Origin: Fidelibacterota bacterium SCGC AAA160-B08
Lineage (GTDB): Bacteria > Fidelibacterota > Marinisomatia > Marinisomatales > Marinisomataceae
DNA length: 64,000 bases
NCBI GenBank assembly: GCA_000402755.1
Contig: AQSD01000005.1
Span: 3,568 to 67,567, forward strand
Direction: 5' to 3'
The notes below the pieces were generated by a model. The model ran no database searches. It was not told where the DNA came from and saw only the letters and a list, made by a program, of their open reading frames with translations. Positions 18,210-26,138 of this stretch are shown piece after piece. The position numbers and the translations under genes were made by a program. Numbering within the stretch: position 1 is the first letter of the stretch; every line of letters starts with the position of its first letter.

Positions 18210-18836
18210 ATGGATATAAATCAGAAAGAAAATATTGCTCTCATCGTAAATGGAGAATTTCCTAGAAGCGAGGATATTATCAATCAGATTAAATCTGCAA
18301 AAATAATCATTGCAGTAGACGGAGCAACAAACACATTGATTGATGCCGGTATTACTCCTACCGTTTCTATAGGAGATTTTGATTCAATTAATTTATTATA
18401 TAAAGATAGAGTATCTAACACGGTTCATGTGGAAGATCAAAATAAGACAGACCTAGAAAAAACATTGGATTGGTGTATTGAAAATAACTATTTATCATTA
18501 TCTATTTTTGGAATTTCAGGAAAAAGTGAAGATCATTTTCTAGGAAATTTCTTTATTATCAATGAATATTCTGATACAATAAATTGTACGATTTATACAG
18601 ATTATTCTACTATTACACCCAGTATAGGAAAAACAATCTTTAATTCTTTTAAAGGAGAAACGGTTAGTATTGTCAGTTTTGAATCAAATAATAAAGTCAC
18701 ATCAACAAATCTTCAGTATGCATTAGATGCATATAAACTATCCCCTTCTGCAAGAGCTATCAGAAATCAATCTTTAGGAAATAGTTTTACTATTGAGTCT
18801 TCAGAAAAATTAATGGTCTTTCAAATTAAAGACTAG
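18210..18836 (+). CDS. Thiamine pyrophosphokinase
   Basis: The enzyme transfers pyrophosphate from ATP to thiamine, producing the active cofactor directly from imported or salvaged thiamine. The 208-residue protein shows the family sequence IIAVDGATNTLIDAGITPTV, the metal and nucleotide motif SIGDFDSI, and EDQNKTDLEKTLDWCI, all diagnostic. The C-terminal beta domain (GETVSIVSFESNNKVT...YALDAYKLSPSARAIRNQS) is the thiamine-binding half. It is divergent from a TonB receptor, and its stop overlaps the end of the convergent aldolase gene by 4 bases. Confidence 0.92.
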   Translation: MDINQKENIALIVNGEFPRSEDIINQIKSAKIIIAVDGATNTLIDAGITPTVSIGDFDSINLLYKDRVSNTVHVEDQNKTDLEKTLDWCIENNYLSLSIFGISGKSEDHFLGNFFIINEYSDTINCTIYTDYSTITPSIGKTIFNSFKGETVSIVSFESNNKVTSTNLQYALDAYKLSPSARAIRNQSLGNSFTIESSEKLMVFQIKD

Positions 18837-19822
18837 AGACTGCCAGTACTTGCTAAGCTATTTGATTTTGCACTAGATAATAATACTTCTTGAGTTATTT
18901 TAGTATTTTCTAATTTTCCTGCCCATGCTTTTAATGCACCTTGCTGCAATGCTCTTCCATAAGAGAATGTCACATTCCAATTAGTATCATGTTTATTAAT
19001 CTCATTCAAATGCAAAGTTGCAAGCTCATCAGACTGTCCACCAGAAAGAAAAGCTATGCCAGGAACTCTTGATGGTACATTCTTTGTTAAACATTCTAGA
19101 GTTTTTTGTGCTACCTCATCAACGCTTGCTTGATTCTTGCAATCATATCCAGATAATATCATATTAGGTTTAAGTACTATTCCTCTTAAATCAACATTAT
19201 GCTTTTCTAACTGATCAAATACCGCAGTTAGTGTTCTTTCTGTTACATCAAAAGACGTATCAATAGTATGAGTGCCATCCATCAATACTTCTGGCTCTAC
19301 AATTGGTACTAAGCTGGCTTGTTGACATGACAAAGCATACTTCGCTAACCCTTCTGCGTTAGCTAAAATACAATCATTTGATGGCATTCCATCACCCAAG
19401 GTAATGACTGCTCTCCATTTTGCAAAACGTGCACCTAAGGCATAATATTCTCCAAGACGTTCAGGCAATCCGTCTAGTCCGATTGTATTTTTTTCATCCG
19501 AACCATCTTTTAGTGGATGAGCTCCAGTATCAACTTTGATACCCGGTAAGACACCTTTTGATTGTAGGTATTGTGGAATACTATTATCGGTACCAAAAAT
19601 ATTTTGTCTAAAAGTTTCATCGTATAATATGACACCACTAATATACGATTCTAATCCTGGTGCTGTAAAAAGATTGCTTCGGTAATTACGTCGAGATTCA
19701 AATGTAGACTCTACTCCAATGCCTTCAAATCGTTTTGTACAAGTTCCAGTACTTTCATCTGCGGCTAAAATTCCTTTTCCTTTTTCAACCATTCGTGCTG
19801 CAACGCTATGCAATTCAGACAT
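18833..19822 (-). CDS. Class I fructose-bisphosphate aldolase
   Basis: This cytoplasmic enzyme interconverts fructose-1,6-bisphosphate and the two triose phosphates through a Schiff base. The 329-residue protein is of the animal/plant-like class I type: GKGILAADESTGTCTKRFE at the N-terminus, LYDETFRQ, GIKVDTGAHPL, RFAKWRAVI, VEPEVLMDGTH, and the Schiff-base lysine in GIVLKPNMILSG. PGIAFLSGGQSDE is the phosphate-binding loop. Its length is slightly shorter than the usual 340-360. It starts 8 bases inside the end of glpX, so the two gluconeogenic steps are encoded together. Confidence 0.95.
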   Translation of the reverse strand: MSELHSVAARMVEKGKGILAADESTGTCTKRFEGIGVESTFESRRNYRSNLFTAPGLESYISGVILYDETFRQNIFGTDNSIPQYLQSKGVLPGIKVDTGAHPLKDGSDEKNTIGLDGLPERLGEYYALGARFAKWRAVITLGDGMPSNDCILANAEGLAKYALSCQQASLVPIVEPEVLMDGTHTIDTSFDVTERTLTAVFDQLEKHNVDLRGIVLKPNMILSGYDCKNQASVDEVAQKTLECLTKNVPSRVPGIAFLSGGQSDELATLHLNEINKHDTNWNVTFSYGRALQQGALKAWAGKLENTKITQEVLLSSAKSNSLASTGSL

Positions 19823-20768
19823 CTAATTCTCCTAAATTATACTCATTAATAACAACTTTAATCTCACGATTACCTCCAAAGATTATCTTTGAAGTTACTA
19901 TTGCTTTATGTTCTTCAAATTTAACTCCAGGAACCCATCCTGTACAAACACCGCTTGCAATAACAAAAGTGTCATCAGATTTACAAAGATCATAAGCATT
20001 CCAAATTTTATCAATATTACTACCCACCATTTTACGAGCTCTTTTTTCAAATTCTTCATCATAAAAAACTAACTGGCCTTCAAAAAAACCTCCTAATGCT
20101 CTTACGGCAGTTGCAGTAATTACTCCTTCTGGAGCTGCGCCAATACCATATAATAAATCTACTTCTCCCTCAACGGCTTTTAATCCGCCAGTTACATCTC
20201 CGTCTCCAATTAAAATAGGTTCAACTCCGAACGAATGCATAGATGCAATTAAATCTTTATGACGATCTCTATCCATGATAATAACTTTTAAGTCTTTGAT
20301 TTCTTTATTTAGAACGTTTGCGGTAGCTGTTAGATTTTCTTCAACAGTTTTTGTTAAGCCAATATGACCAATTAATTCTTTTCTTCCGCATAGCTTATTC
20401 ATATAAGTATCTGGAGCATGCAATAAAGATCCTGATGGTGCCCCTGCAAGTACGGCAATGGAGTCTGGTAAATCAAACGCACAATGATTGGTACATTCTA
20501 ATGGATCTACTGCAATATCAACTTTGATATCACTATCTTGGTTGCCTAATTGTTCTCCAATAAATAACATGGGCGCTTCATCTCTTTCGCCCTCACCAAT
20601 TACTACTGTAGTTAAAATATCCTGAATGCTTAAAACTGATCTCATCGCTTCTGTCGCAGCTTGATCAGCTAATTTTCCATCCTTACATCCTCTCAATTTT
20701 GCCGCAGCAATAGCTGCTTTTTCAGTAGCTTCTAAGAATGGCTGATAATGTTCTGCTATTTTATTCAT
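19815..20768 (-). CDS. glpX: Class II fructose-1,6-bisphosphatase (GlpX)
   Basis: The enzyme hydrolyses fructose-1,6-bisphosphate to fructose-6-phosphate, the committed step of gluconeogenesis. The 317-residue protein has the GlpX motifs AAIAAAKLRGCKDGKLADQAAT, VVIGEGERDEAPML and the metal site DVAVDPLECTNHCA, plus GIGAAPEGVITATAVRALGG. Some GlpX proteins in other groups also have sedoheptulose bisphosphatase activity, which cannot be judged here. Overlap with aldolase (8 bases) and with the upstream secreted protein gene (8 bases) marks a tight operon. Confidence 0.95.
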   Translation of the reverse strand: MNKIAEHYQPFLEATEKAAIAAAKLRGCKDGKLADQAATEAMRSVLSIQDILTTVVIGEGERDEAPMLFIGEQLGNQDSDIKVDIAVDPLECTNHCAFDLPDSIAVLAGAPSGSLLHAPDTYMNKLCGRKELIGHIGLTKTVEENLTATANVLNKEIKDLKVIIMDRDRHKDLIASMHSFGVEPILIGDGDVTGGLKAVEGEVDLLYGIGAAPEGVITATAVRALGGFFEGQLVFYDEEFEKRARKMVGSNIDKIWNAYDLCKSDDTFVIASGVCTGWVPGVKFEEHKAIVTSKIIFGGNREIKVVINEYNLGELDV

Positions 20769-21444
20769 TCAATGAATTTATAAGTGTGAATAATTCGCTT
20801 ATTTTTTCAGGAGTAGAGAATCCATCAAATCTTCCTTTGATTATTCCATCCTGATCAAGCACGTAAATATAACAATTTTTCTTGCTATCAATCCCTAATG
20901 ATTTATAATACTTTTTCAAAGGGCCATAGTATGTCACAGTAAAATCATGTAAAGGTTTTGGTACTCCATTTTGCATTCCTCCATCAATCCAATTACGCAT
21001 CATCTTATATTGACCGCCTAGCATTGGAACTTCATAGTATTGTACGCTTTTATTAATGCCATATTTTGGTAGCAGTTCATCTGCCCAAGTATTAATACAT
21101 AACTGGGCTCTTTGTTTGAATGCTATAGATAGTACTGCAACTCTACCGCGTATAGCCTCTGGAAATATGACTTCATTGTTTGAAAGTGATATTCCTTTAA
21201 TGATAGGAAATTTTTTATTCAGAAAGTTGTCAGGGGGATCAATAGTATGCGAAGAAATATACTCATCATTTTCTTCAATTGTCTTTTTTCTGTACTGGTC
21301 TTTTTTTTCCCACTCTTGTTCTTGACGCATCTGTTCTTGCTCTCTCGTTGATTCTCGATATTCTCTTTTAGCATCATCGGTATCATTAATAGTCTGTGCC
21401 ATTAAGGGAAACATAAATAATAATAGTAATAATAATTTCTTCAT
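20761..21444 (-). CDS. Secreted thioredoxin-fold protein, possibly ATP10-like
   Basis: The 227-residue protein has a signal peptide (1-16), a highly charged, probably helical stretch (about 20-65) rich in Glu, Gln, Arg and Lys, and a C-terminal half (about 80-227) with a thioredoxin-like pattern. There is no CxxC pair. The segment GRVAVLSIAFKQRAQLCINTWADE and the ending YIYVLDQDGIIKGRFDGF resemble the ATP10 family, which assists ATP synthase assembly in mitochondria. That link is by eye and weak. It overlaps glpX by 8 bases, and its start overlaps the stop of a 20-codon micro-ORF. Confidence 0.75.
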   Translation of the reverse strand: MKKLLLLLLFMFPLMAQTINDTDDAKREYRESTREQEQMRQEQEWEKKDQYRKKTIEENDEYISSHTIDPPDNFLNKKFPIIKGISLSNNEVIFPEAIRGRVAVLSIAFKQRAQLCINTWADELLPKYGINKSVQYYEVPMLGGQYKMMRNWIDGGMQNGVPKPLHDFTVTYYGPLKKYYKSLGIDSKKNCYIYVLDQDGIIKGRFDGFSTPEKISELFTLINSLNE

Positions 21445-21503
21445 TTTCTCGTCCTTTTAAGAAATGAGACTACAAGGATACCAAGTAGAATCAATGTTTT
21501 CAT
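21441..21503 (-). CDS. Translationally coupled 20-residue hydrophobic micro-ORF
   Basis: An uninterrupted 21-codon frame bridges two genes exactly. Its ATG overlaps the stop of the upstream YwaF-like gene as ATGA (21500-21503), and its TGA overlaps the start of the downstream secreted protein gene as ATGA (21441-21444). The product has a hydrophobic core (LILLGILVVSFL) and a basic tail (KRTRK), so it could be a tiny membrane peptide. It also carries the AAGGA ribosome binding site for the next gene. It may instead be only a translational bridge. Confidence 0.5.
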   Translation of the reverse strand: MKTLILLGILVVSFLKRTRK

Positions 21504-22207
21504 TTAGATTTTTTTTCAGCAAAATAAAATGGTAAATATAAAATATAAAAAATTAGTGCAACCAGTGGGAATACGGGAAATACATGCCACGGAGGAGATG
21601 GAAATAATGACATTAATGAATCTCCTGCTGGAGCTTTCATTAAATACCATAAGTTTGCTTCATAGCCAGGCTCTCCACCTATTATTACATTTAAAACATA
21701 CATAATTGGAAGTAATATCAACGAATATTTTAATGCATTTGTCAGAGAGCTAAATGTTACTTTTTGCTTTATTACTATGACAATATATATAAGACTAAAA
21801 AATAGTAATCCATGTCCAAAGAATAGTGTAATAAAATCAAGATCAGGAAAAGTAAGCTCTACATCAGGTGTGATTAGAGCCATTGTTCCTCCTCCAATGC
21901 CCCAGAAATATGCAAAATCAAAGAATCGTTGTTGTCTTGTTAATAAAAAGAGTCCTGTTGCGTAGGAAGAAATATGACAAGCATGTAGTGGTACCGTATT
22001 TGTCCATTTATAATCTCCTAATGCAACCAAATAAAATGGCTTTAGAAGCTCATTGAAAATAAGGGTGTATCCTAAGACTTGTTCAAATCGTGCAAATGTA
22101 TCGGGATTATATCGACTGCGATTAAAAAAAGAAAATCCGAATGAGATTGTAAAGATAATGGTGAGTGTTAATAGGTGAGTACTACCAAATAAAATAAATT
22201 CATTCAT
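21500..22207 (-). CDS. YwaF/TIGR02206-family integral membrane protein
   Basis: The 235-residue protein has about six to seven membrane segments. The pieces FGSTHLLTLTIIF, NELLKPFYL, VPLHACHISSYATGLFLLTR, FAYFWGIGGGTMALITPDV and FFGHGLLFFSLIYIVI match the YwaF family of uncharacterised membrane proteins, which keep conserved His and Cys in the second and fourth loops. The C-terminal GPWPWYI-like element appears as FPSPPWHVFPVFPLVAL. Function is unknown. It shares an ATGA overlap with the micro-ORF downstream. Confidence 0.85.
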   Translation of the reverse strand: MNEFILFGSTHLLTLTIIFTISFGFSFFNRSRYNPDTFARFEQVLGYTLIFNELLKPFYLVALGDYKWTNTVPLHACHISSYATGLFLLTRQQRFFDFAYFWGIGGGTMALITPDVELTFPDLDFITLFFGHGLLFFSLIYIVIVIKQKVTFSSLTNALKYSLILLPIMYVLNVIIGGEPGYEANLWYLMKAPAGDSLMSLFPSPPWHVFPVFPLVALIFYILYLPFYFAEKKSK

Positions 22208-22229
22208 TATAAAAGGAATATAATAAAGG

Positions 22230-22646
22230 TTAGGTTATAATTTCATCAATTATTAATAGCATTCTAATAGTCCATAAAAAAGTTCTTATCCAGTTAGTCT
22301 TCACCAATTTTTCAATCATTTTTTTATCTTTTCCGCTAGAAAGAATAGTATGAATTGGAACCTGTATAAAAAATGTAGAACACCATATCAGTACAATAAT
22401 TGCAAGATTTAAAGCAAATATTAAGCTCGAAGTATCATTCATATAAAGAACAACTGATGTGATTAATTCAACTATCATTAATGGGATAACAATAATAGAT
22501 ATTCTCCATTCATGAAATTTATGAAAGTTGACAAAAGATAATTTATCGATATAATGAAACGATGGATAATGTATCAATTGAATAGTCCAAATTACTCCAG
22601 TTAAAAGAAAAGCTGAAATCGTATTTAGAAAAAAAAGGAAATTCAT
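22230..22646 (-). CDS. Four-span membrane protein of unknown function
   Basis: This 138-residue protein has four predicted membrane segments (about 3-24, 51-69, 75-95 and 119-137). A conserved-looking HYPSFHYIDKLSFVNFHKFHEW loop contains five His, which might bind metal or heme. I do not assign a family. It begins one base after the DUF4396 gene ends, so the two are probably co-transcribed, and both are near copper-handling genes (Sco and HMA). Confidence 0.75.
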   Translation of the reverse strand: MNFLFFLNTISAFLLTGVIWTIQLIHYPSFHYIDKLSFVNFHKFHEWRISIIVIPLMIVELITSVVLYMNDTSSLIFALNLAIIVLIWCSTFFIQVPIHTILSSGKDKKMIEKLVKTNWIRTFLWTIRMLLIIDEIIT

Positions 22647-23069
22647 TTAATGGCAGCTAGCATTATACTTTTTTAATCTCCAATAATTATAAGGCCAAGG
22701 AGTTAAAAAACCTGCTAATAACATTATAGGCATAGCCCACCAAGTAAGCAATGCTCCACCAGTTAGTAATATATCAGTGACATTCATAGCAGTTTCCATT
22801 GCTACCATAGAAATAAAACTCATACCAATAGCTGTTTTAAAGGCTAAGCTTAATATCATTTGTCTGCTCAAAATAAAAGTTTCTAAGGCGATACTTGTTA
22901 GCAATCCATTTATGATTGCAAGTGACATTACTTGCCATACCAACCAACTATGCTCAATCATTTGAAATACAAATATAGTACCAAAATCGCCAATAGAACA
23001 TCCTAGTAGACACCATGCAGTATTCACTGCAGATTTTTTCCAAGTATGTTTACATTTCCAACTAATCAT
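22647..23069 (-). CDS. DUF4396 membrane protein
   Basis: The 140-residue protein has four hydrophobic segments. NTAWCLLGCSIGDFGTIFVFQ near the N-terminus, ETAMNVTDILLTGG in the middle and GFLTPWPYNYWRLKKY at the C-terminus are the pattern of the DUF4396 family, which is often fused or adjacent to copper-related proteins. Two Cys in WCLLGCSIGD and a C-terminal SCH could serve as metal ligands. It is divergent from the Sco gene at 23095 with only 25 bases between starts, so promoters must overlap. Confidence 0.85.
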   Translation of the reverse strand: MISWKCKHTWKKSAVNTAWCLLGCSIGDFGTIFVFQMIEHSWLVWQVMSLAIINGLLTSIALETFILSRQMILSLAFKTAIGMSFISMVAMETAMNVTDILLTGGALLTWWAMPIMLLAGFLTPWPYNYWRLKKYNASCH

Positions 23070-23094
23070 AATAGTGTTAATTTAGTGTAGTTAT

Positions 23095-23736
23095 ATGAAA
23101 AAAAAATTAATTCTATTTATTACAATATGCTTTCTAAGCTTATGGTATGTTATCATCCCAAAAGAAGAGGAATTTATCCTTCCCATCTTTACCCCATCAG
23201 ATTTACGATCCAACCTAGTACACCCTTCTTTAGTAGGAAAAACTGAACACACTGTTCCGGACTTTTCTTTTATAGATCAAAATGGGGATATGATTACTGA
23301 GGAAACTATTGATAATAAAATTTATGTAGTTGATTTCTTTTTTACATCATGTCCATCTATATGTATTGATCTCACTAACAACTTAAAACAAGTACAAAGT
23401 GTATTTATAGATAACGATGATGTCTTAATTTTATCACATAGTGTTGATCCAAAAATAGACAATGTAGAGCGACTCAAAAAATATGCAGGTATTAATAATA
23501 TTGATGATAAAAAATGGTTTTTACTTACTGGACCAATAGAAGATACTATAAGAATGGCGCAATTGGGCTATTTTGCAATCGCTTCTTTTTCAAATCATGA
23601 TGAGAATAGTTTAATCCATACAGAAAATGTTATATTGGTTGATAAAAATAGAAAAATTCGTGGTATTTACAATGGTACTTCGCCATTGGAGACTAGCTAT
23701 TTAATTGCAGATATTAAGAAACTCTTATCTTATTAG
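23095..23736 (+). CDS. SCO1/SenC-family thioredoxin-like copper protein
   Basis: The 213-residue protein has an N-terminal membrane anchor or signal (3-19), then VGKTEHTVPDFSFIDQNGDM, the typical start of the SCO fold. Copper ligands are the CxxxC pair in TSCPSICIDL and the His in NSLIHTENVILVD. It is distinct from the SCO at 3121-3927, lacks the C-terminal membrane helix, and is isolated from oxidase genes, so it may serve redox repair or another copper client. It converges with and overlaps the HMA gene by 4 bases. Confidence 0.93.
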   Translation: MKKKLILFITICFLSLWYVIIPKEEEFILPIFTPSDLRSNLVHPSLVGKTEHTVPDFSFIDQNGDMITEETIDNKIYVVDFFFTSCPSICIDLTNNLKQVQSVFIDNDDVLILSHSVDPKIDNVERLKKYAGINNIDDKKWFLLTGPIEDTIRMAQLGYFAIASFSNHDENSLIHTENVILVDKNRKIRGIYNGTSPLETSYLIADIKKLLSY

Positions 23737-24089
23737 ATCTGTTCTTCTAATACTTCGTGATTATGCTTAGAAAAATCGTCACAACAAGCTTCTTTGACTA
23801 CATTCACTTTATAAGTTCCATGACTACTGCCCTGTATGGCATTAATCAATTCTTTTTGAGATAATACTGTATTGTCAAAAGTAATGATTGCATAATCTTC
23901 TTTTCTGTCTTGATTAAAATCAAACTTAACAGATTGAAATCCATCTAAATTTGATACTGCTTCTTCTACCTTAACTACACACATAACTCCACACATCATA
24001 CCTTCGATTGCATAGTTTTCAGATATGATTTTATCTTGTGCAAAAGACAAGGTTGAAGAAAGAATACTAATAAGTAAAAATAATCTCAT
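23733..24089 (-). CDS. Periplasmic heavy-metal-associated (HMA) domain protein, CxxxC variant
   Basis: A signal peptide (1-17, ending LSFAQ) precedes a 65-residue HMA-like ferredoxin fold. The metal loop reads EGMMCGVMCVVKVEEA, so the Cys pair is CxxxC instead of the canonical CxxC. Bacteroidetes HMA proteins with an MTCxxGC loop show the same one-residue insertion. A C-terminal KEACCDDFSKHNHE adds two Cys and two His that could also bind metal. It is likely a copper (or other soft metal) binding protein working with the neighbouring Sco and DUF4396 proteins. Confidence 0.85.
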   Translation of the reverse strand: MRLFLLISILSSTLSFAQDKIISENYAIEGMMCGVMCVVKVEEAVSNLDGFQSVKFDFNQDRKEDYAIITFDNTVLSQKELINAIQGSSHGTYKVNVVKEACCDDFSKHNHEVLEEQI

Positions 24090-24100
24090 GATATATGCCT

Positions 24101-24328
24101 CTATATTTTAAATGCGTTATTTTTCATATAATTCATTCCCATGCAGAACACTGCTGCGCTACATAAATGATAAGATACAATATTTAGCTTATCTATATGT
24201 AAAACTGCTAAAAAAATACTTCCAAGAAGAAAAATGAACTGCAATACAAACAATACTTTGATTGAATTTTTTAACTCCGGAAAAAAGAATCTTAAGAATA
24301 TTAACCACTTTAATATATTATTTTTCAT
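24101..24328 (-). CDS. Small two-span membrane protein of unknown function
   Basis: The 75-residue product contains two hydrophobic segments (about 24-41 and 47-66), flanked by positive charge at the N-terminus. Its start overlaps the SDR stop by 4 bases and its end is 11 bases before the HMA gene, so it is in one minus-strand operon with both. The sequence LNIVSYHLCSAAVFCMGMNYM has His and Cys that might matter for metal binding, but no family is recognised. Confidence 0.65.
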   Translation of the reverse strand: MKNNILKWLIFLRFFFPELKNSIKVLFVLQFIFLLGSIFLAVLHIDKLNIVSYHLCSAAVFCMGMNYMKNNAFKI

Positions 24329-25089
24329 TTTAAAATCAATTTCCTTACTCCTGCAAGCCAGGCATCATAGTCGTGAGCCTTAATCTGAATATATTGTAAA
24401 ATTTGTTTATGTGGTAAAATTAAGAAGTCTTCTTTTTCAATGCCTTCCACTGTGTCGTCAGCCACTTGCTCTGCAGTTAACAACCCATCTCTCATTAATG
24501 GATGATCTTTATCTAAAACTCCTGTAGATGTAACCATATTAGTTTCAACTAATTGTGGGCATAACGCAGACACTTTAATCCCTTTATCTCCATACATGAT
24601 AGATAAATTCTCTGCCATTCCTAATGCTGCATGTTTTGTAGTAGCATATGCCATTGATCCAGGCATATTTAACAATCCAGCTGCGGAAACCGTCATTAAA
24701 AAATAACCATCTTTATGTTCAAGCATATGTGGAATAAGTACGCGTGCAGCATAAATATGTGACATAACATTGACTTGCCATGTATCATGCCATGCTTCAT
24801 CGCTTGTGCTTAGTGTTCCAAATTGCTGTATACCAGCATTTGAACAGAATAAATCAATTTTCCCAACCTGATCAATGATCTTATTAAGAGTTGAGGTTAC
24901 ATTTTTTGGATTAGATACGTCTACAATGTAGGCATTAATTCCCATTAATTCTGCCACTTGAATAACATTAGGATTAATGTCGATCAGGTGGACAGAATTA
25001 GGGGATTCACTTAAAAAGCGTTTTGCTAGTGCTTTGCCAATACCATCGGCTCCACCAGTAATAACTATATTTTTATTTTTTAGATTCAT
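24325..25089 (-). CDS. Short-chain dehydrogenase/reductase (SDR)
   Basis: This NAD(P)-dependent oxidoreductase has the classical SDR layout in 254 residues: glycine motif TGGADGIGKAL (11-21), Asp-type cofactor residue in HLIDINP suggesting NAD preference, NAG motif in CSNAGIQQFG, catalytic Ser in MTVSAAGLL, and YATTKHAALG for the Tyr-x3-Lys pair. The ending LPHKQILQYIQIKAHDYDAWLAG is reminiscent of short-chain oxidoreductases found in lipid or sterol metabolism. Substrate cannot be stated. It lies just 9 bases downstream of tRNA-Lys on the same strand. Confidence 0.93.
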   Translation of the reverse strand: MNLKNKNIVITGGADGIGKALAKRFLSESPNSVHLIDINPNVIQVAELMGINAYIVDVSNPKNVTSTLNKIIDQVGKIDLFCSNAGIQQFGTLSTSDEAWHDTWQVNVMSHIYAARVLIPHMLEHKDGYFLMTVSAAGLLNMPGSMAYATTKHAALGMAENLSIMYGDKGIKVSALCPQLVETNMVTSTGVLDKDHPLMRDGLLTAEQVADDTVEGIEKEDFLILPHKQILQYIQIKAHDYDAWLAGVRKLILK

Positions 25090-25098
25090 TTGATTACG

Positions 25099-25170
25099 TA
25101 CCCCAGAAAGGACTCGAACCTTTAACCAATGGCTTAAGAGGCCACTGCTCTACCATTGAGCTACTGAGGC
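25099..25170 (-). tRNA. tRNA-Lys (anticodon CTT)
   Basis: The reverse strand folds as a full cloverleaf: acceptor GCCTCAG with CTGGGGT, D-stem GCTC/GAGC with an AATGGTA loop, anticodon stem GTGGC/GCCAT with the loop CTCTTAA (U33, anticodon CUU, A37), and T-stem AAAGG/CCTTT with TTCGAGT. Discriminator base A. The CCA tail is not encoded. It stands alone between a cold-shock gene and an SDR gene. Confidence 0.95.
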
Positions 25171-25226
25171 ATTTCTCTTAAAGCTATAATAAATATATTA
25201 TGTAATTACGAACTAACTATATACTT

Positions 25227-25439
25227 CTAAGCTATTGTTACTTTGACTGCTTTGTCTCCTCTATCATCGGACTCTACCTCAAACTCAACCGCTTGGTCTT
25301 GTTTAAGAGTCTTAAAATCATTATCTGATTCGATGCTAGAAAAATGAACAAAAACGTCATTTCCGTCTTCTTTAGTTAGAAAACCATAACCTTTTTTTTC
25401 ATTAAAGAACTTTACAGTACCTTTTTCTCTTTCACTCAT
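25227..25439 (-). CDS. Cold-shock domain protein (Csp family RNA chaperone)
   Basis: This is a 70-residue single cold-shock domain that binds single-stranded RNA and melts secondary structure. RNP1 appears as KGYGFLTKE and RNP2 as DVFVHFSSI, with the opening [14 protein letters not shown]. The acidic C-terminal half ([16 protein letters not shown]) is normal. The 124-base region upstream is AT-rich and could hold a cold-regulated leader, but I see no clear conserved element. Confidence 0.97.
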   Translation of the reverse strand: MSEREKGTVKFFNEKKGYGFLTKEDGNDVFVHFSSIESDNDFKTLKQDQAVEFEVESDDRGDKAVKVTIA

Positions 25440-25563
25440 TTTTACTCTCTTTGTTAGTTAATAATTAAAATAATAATAATACCATAAGTATTATCAATCG
25501 AGGCAATATAATGAGTTATTTGTGGAAAGCCAATTAAATTTAAAAAATTTAAATTGTCTGCTT

Positions 25564-26124
25564 TTAGCTAATATTTTGTGCTTTATGAAATAAAGTGCTT
25601 TTAGATACTACTAAGCTATAGCTAGAAAATAGAACAGTTGAATAAACTAGGTCTCCTAAAAGAGTCCCACCAAAAAATGGAATTGCAAGTGTATAGCATT
25701 GGATTAATCCAATGAAGGACTTAGCATACATAGCGCTTGTAGCCCATACTCCAAAATTAGTGAGTATAAAAAATATCGATGATCCTGCGACGCTAGACAA
25801 TCCTATCGTCTTAGGATTGGCGTTATTAAGTGTAAATCTTCCCATAATAGAAATACATAATATTGATCCATAAACCCATAAAAATGAAGGAGAAAAGATT
25901 TTAAAATTTTCATAATAACCTGCATAAATAAAATTGTTTACTATTAAATCGCTAATCCAAAAAGATAGTAATGGAAGGCCTATAGCAATCCATTTATTCT
26001 TAAATGCACATGCAGACAGTAATGCAATCGCAGTCATTGGGGTAAAGTTATATGCATGGGGAATAATTCTACCTATAAGGCCAATTGCAATTAAAGCGAC
26101 GATTAGAATAAGGTTTTTTTTCAT
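25564..26124 (-). CDS. DUF6580-family membrane protein (ECF-transporter-S-like)
   Basis: The 186-residue protein has five to six hydrophobic segments. LIGRIIPHAYNFTPMTAIALLSACAFKNKW is the recognisable N-terminal signature (PH-x2-NF-x2-MTAIAL) of DUF6580 proteins, which resemble the substrate-binding S components of ECF vitamin transporters. FWISDLIVNNFIYAGYY and NFGVWATSAMYAKSFIG are further typical parts. The ligand is unknown. It starts 14 bases downstream of the sulfotransferase gene. Confidence 0.85.
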   Translation of the reverse strand: MKKNLILIVALIAIGLIGRIIPHAYNFTPMTAIALLSACAFKNKWIAIGLPLLSFWISDLIVNNFIYAGYYENFKIFSPSFLWVYGSILCISIMGRFTLNNANPKTIGLSSVAGSSIFFILTNFGVWATSAMYAKSFIGLIQCYTLAIPFFGGTLLGDLVYSTVLFSSYSLVVSKSTLFHKAQNIS

Positions 26125-26138
26125 ATCAGGGGAAAAAA

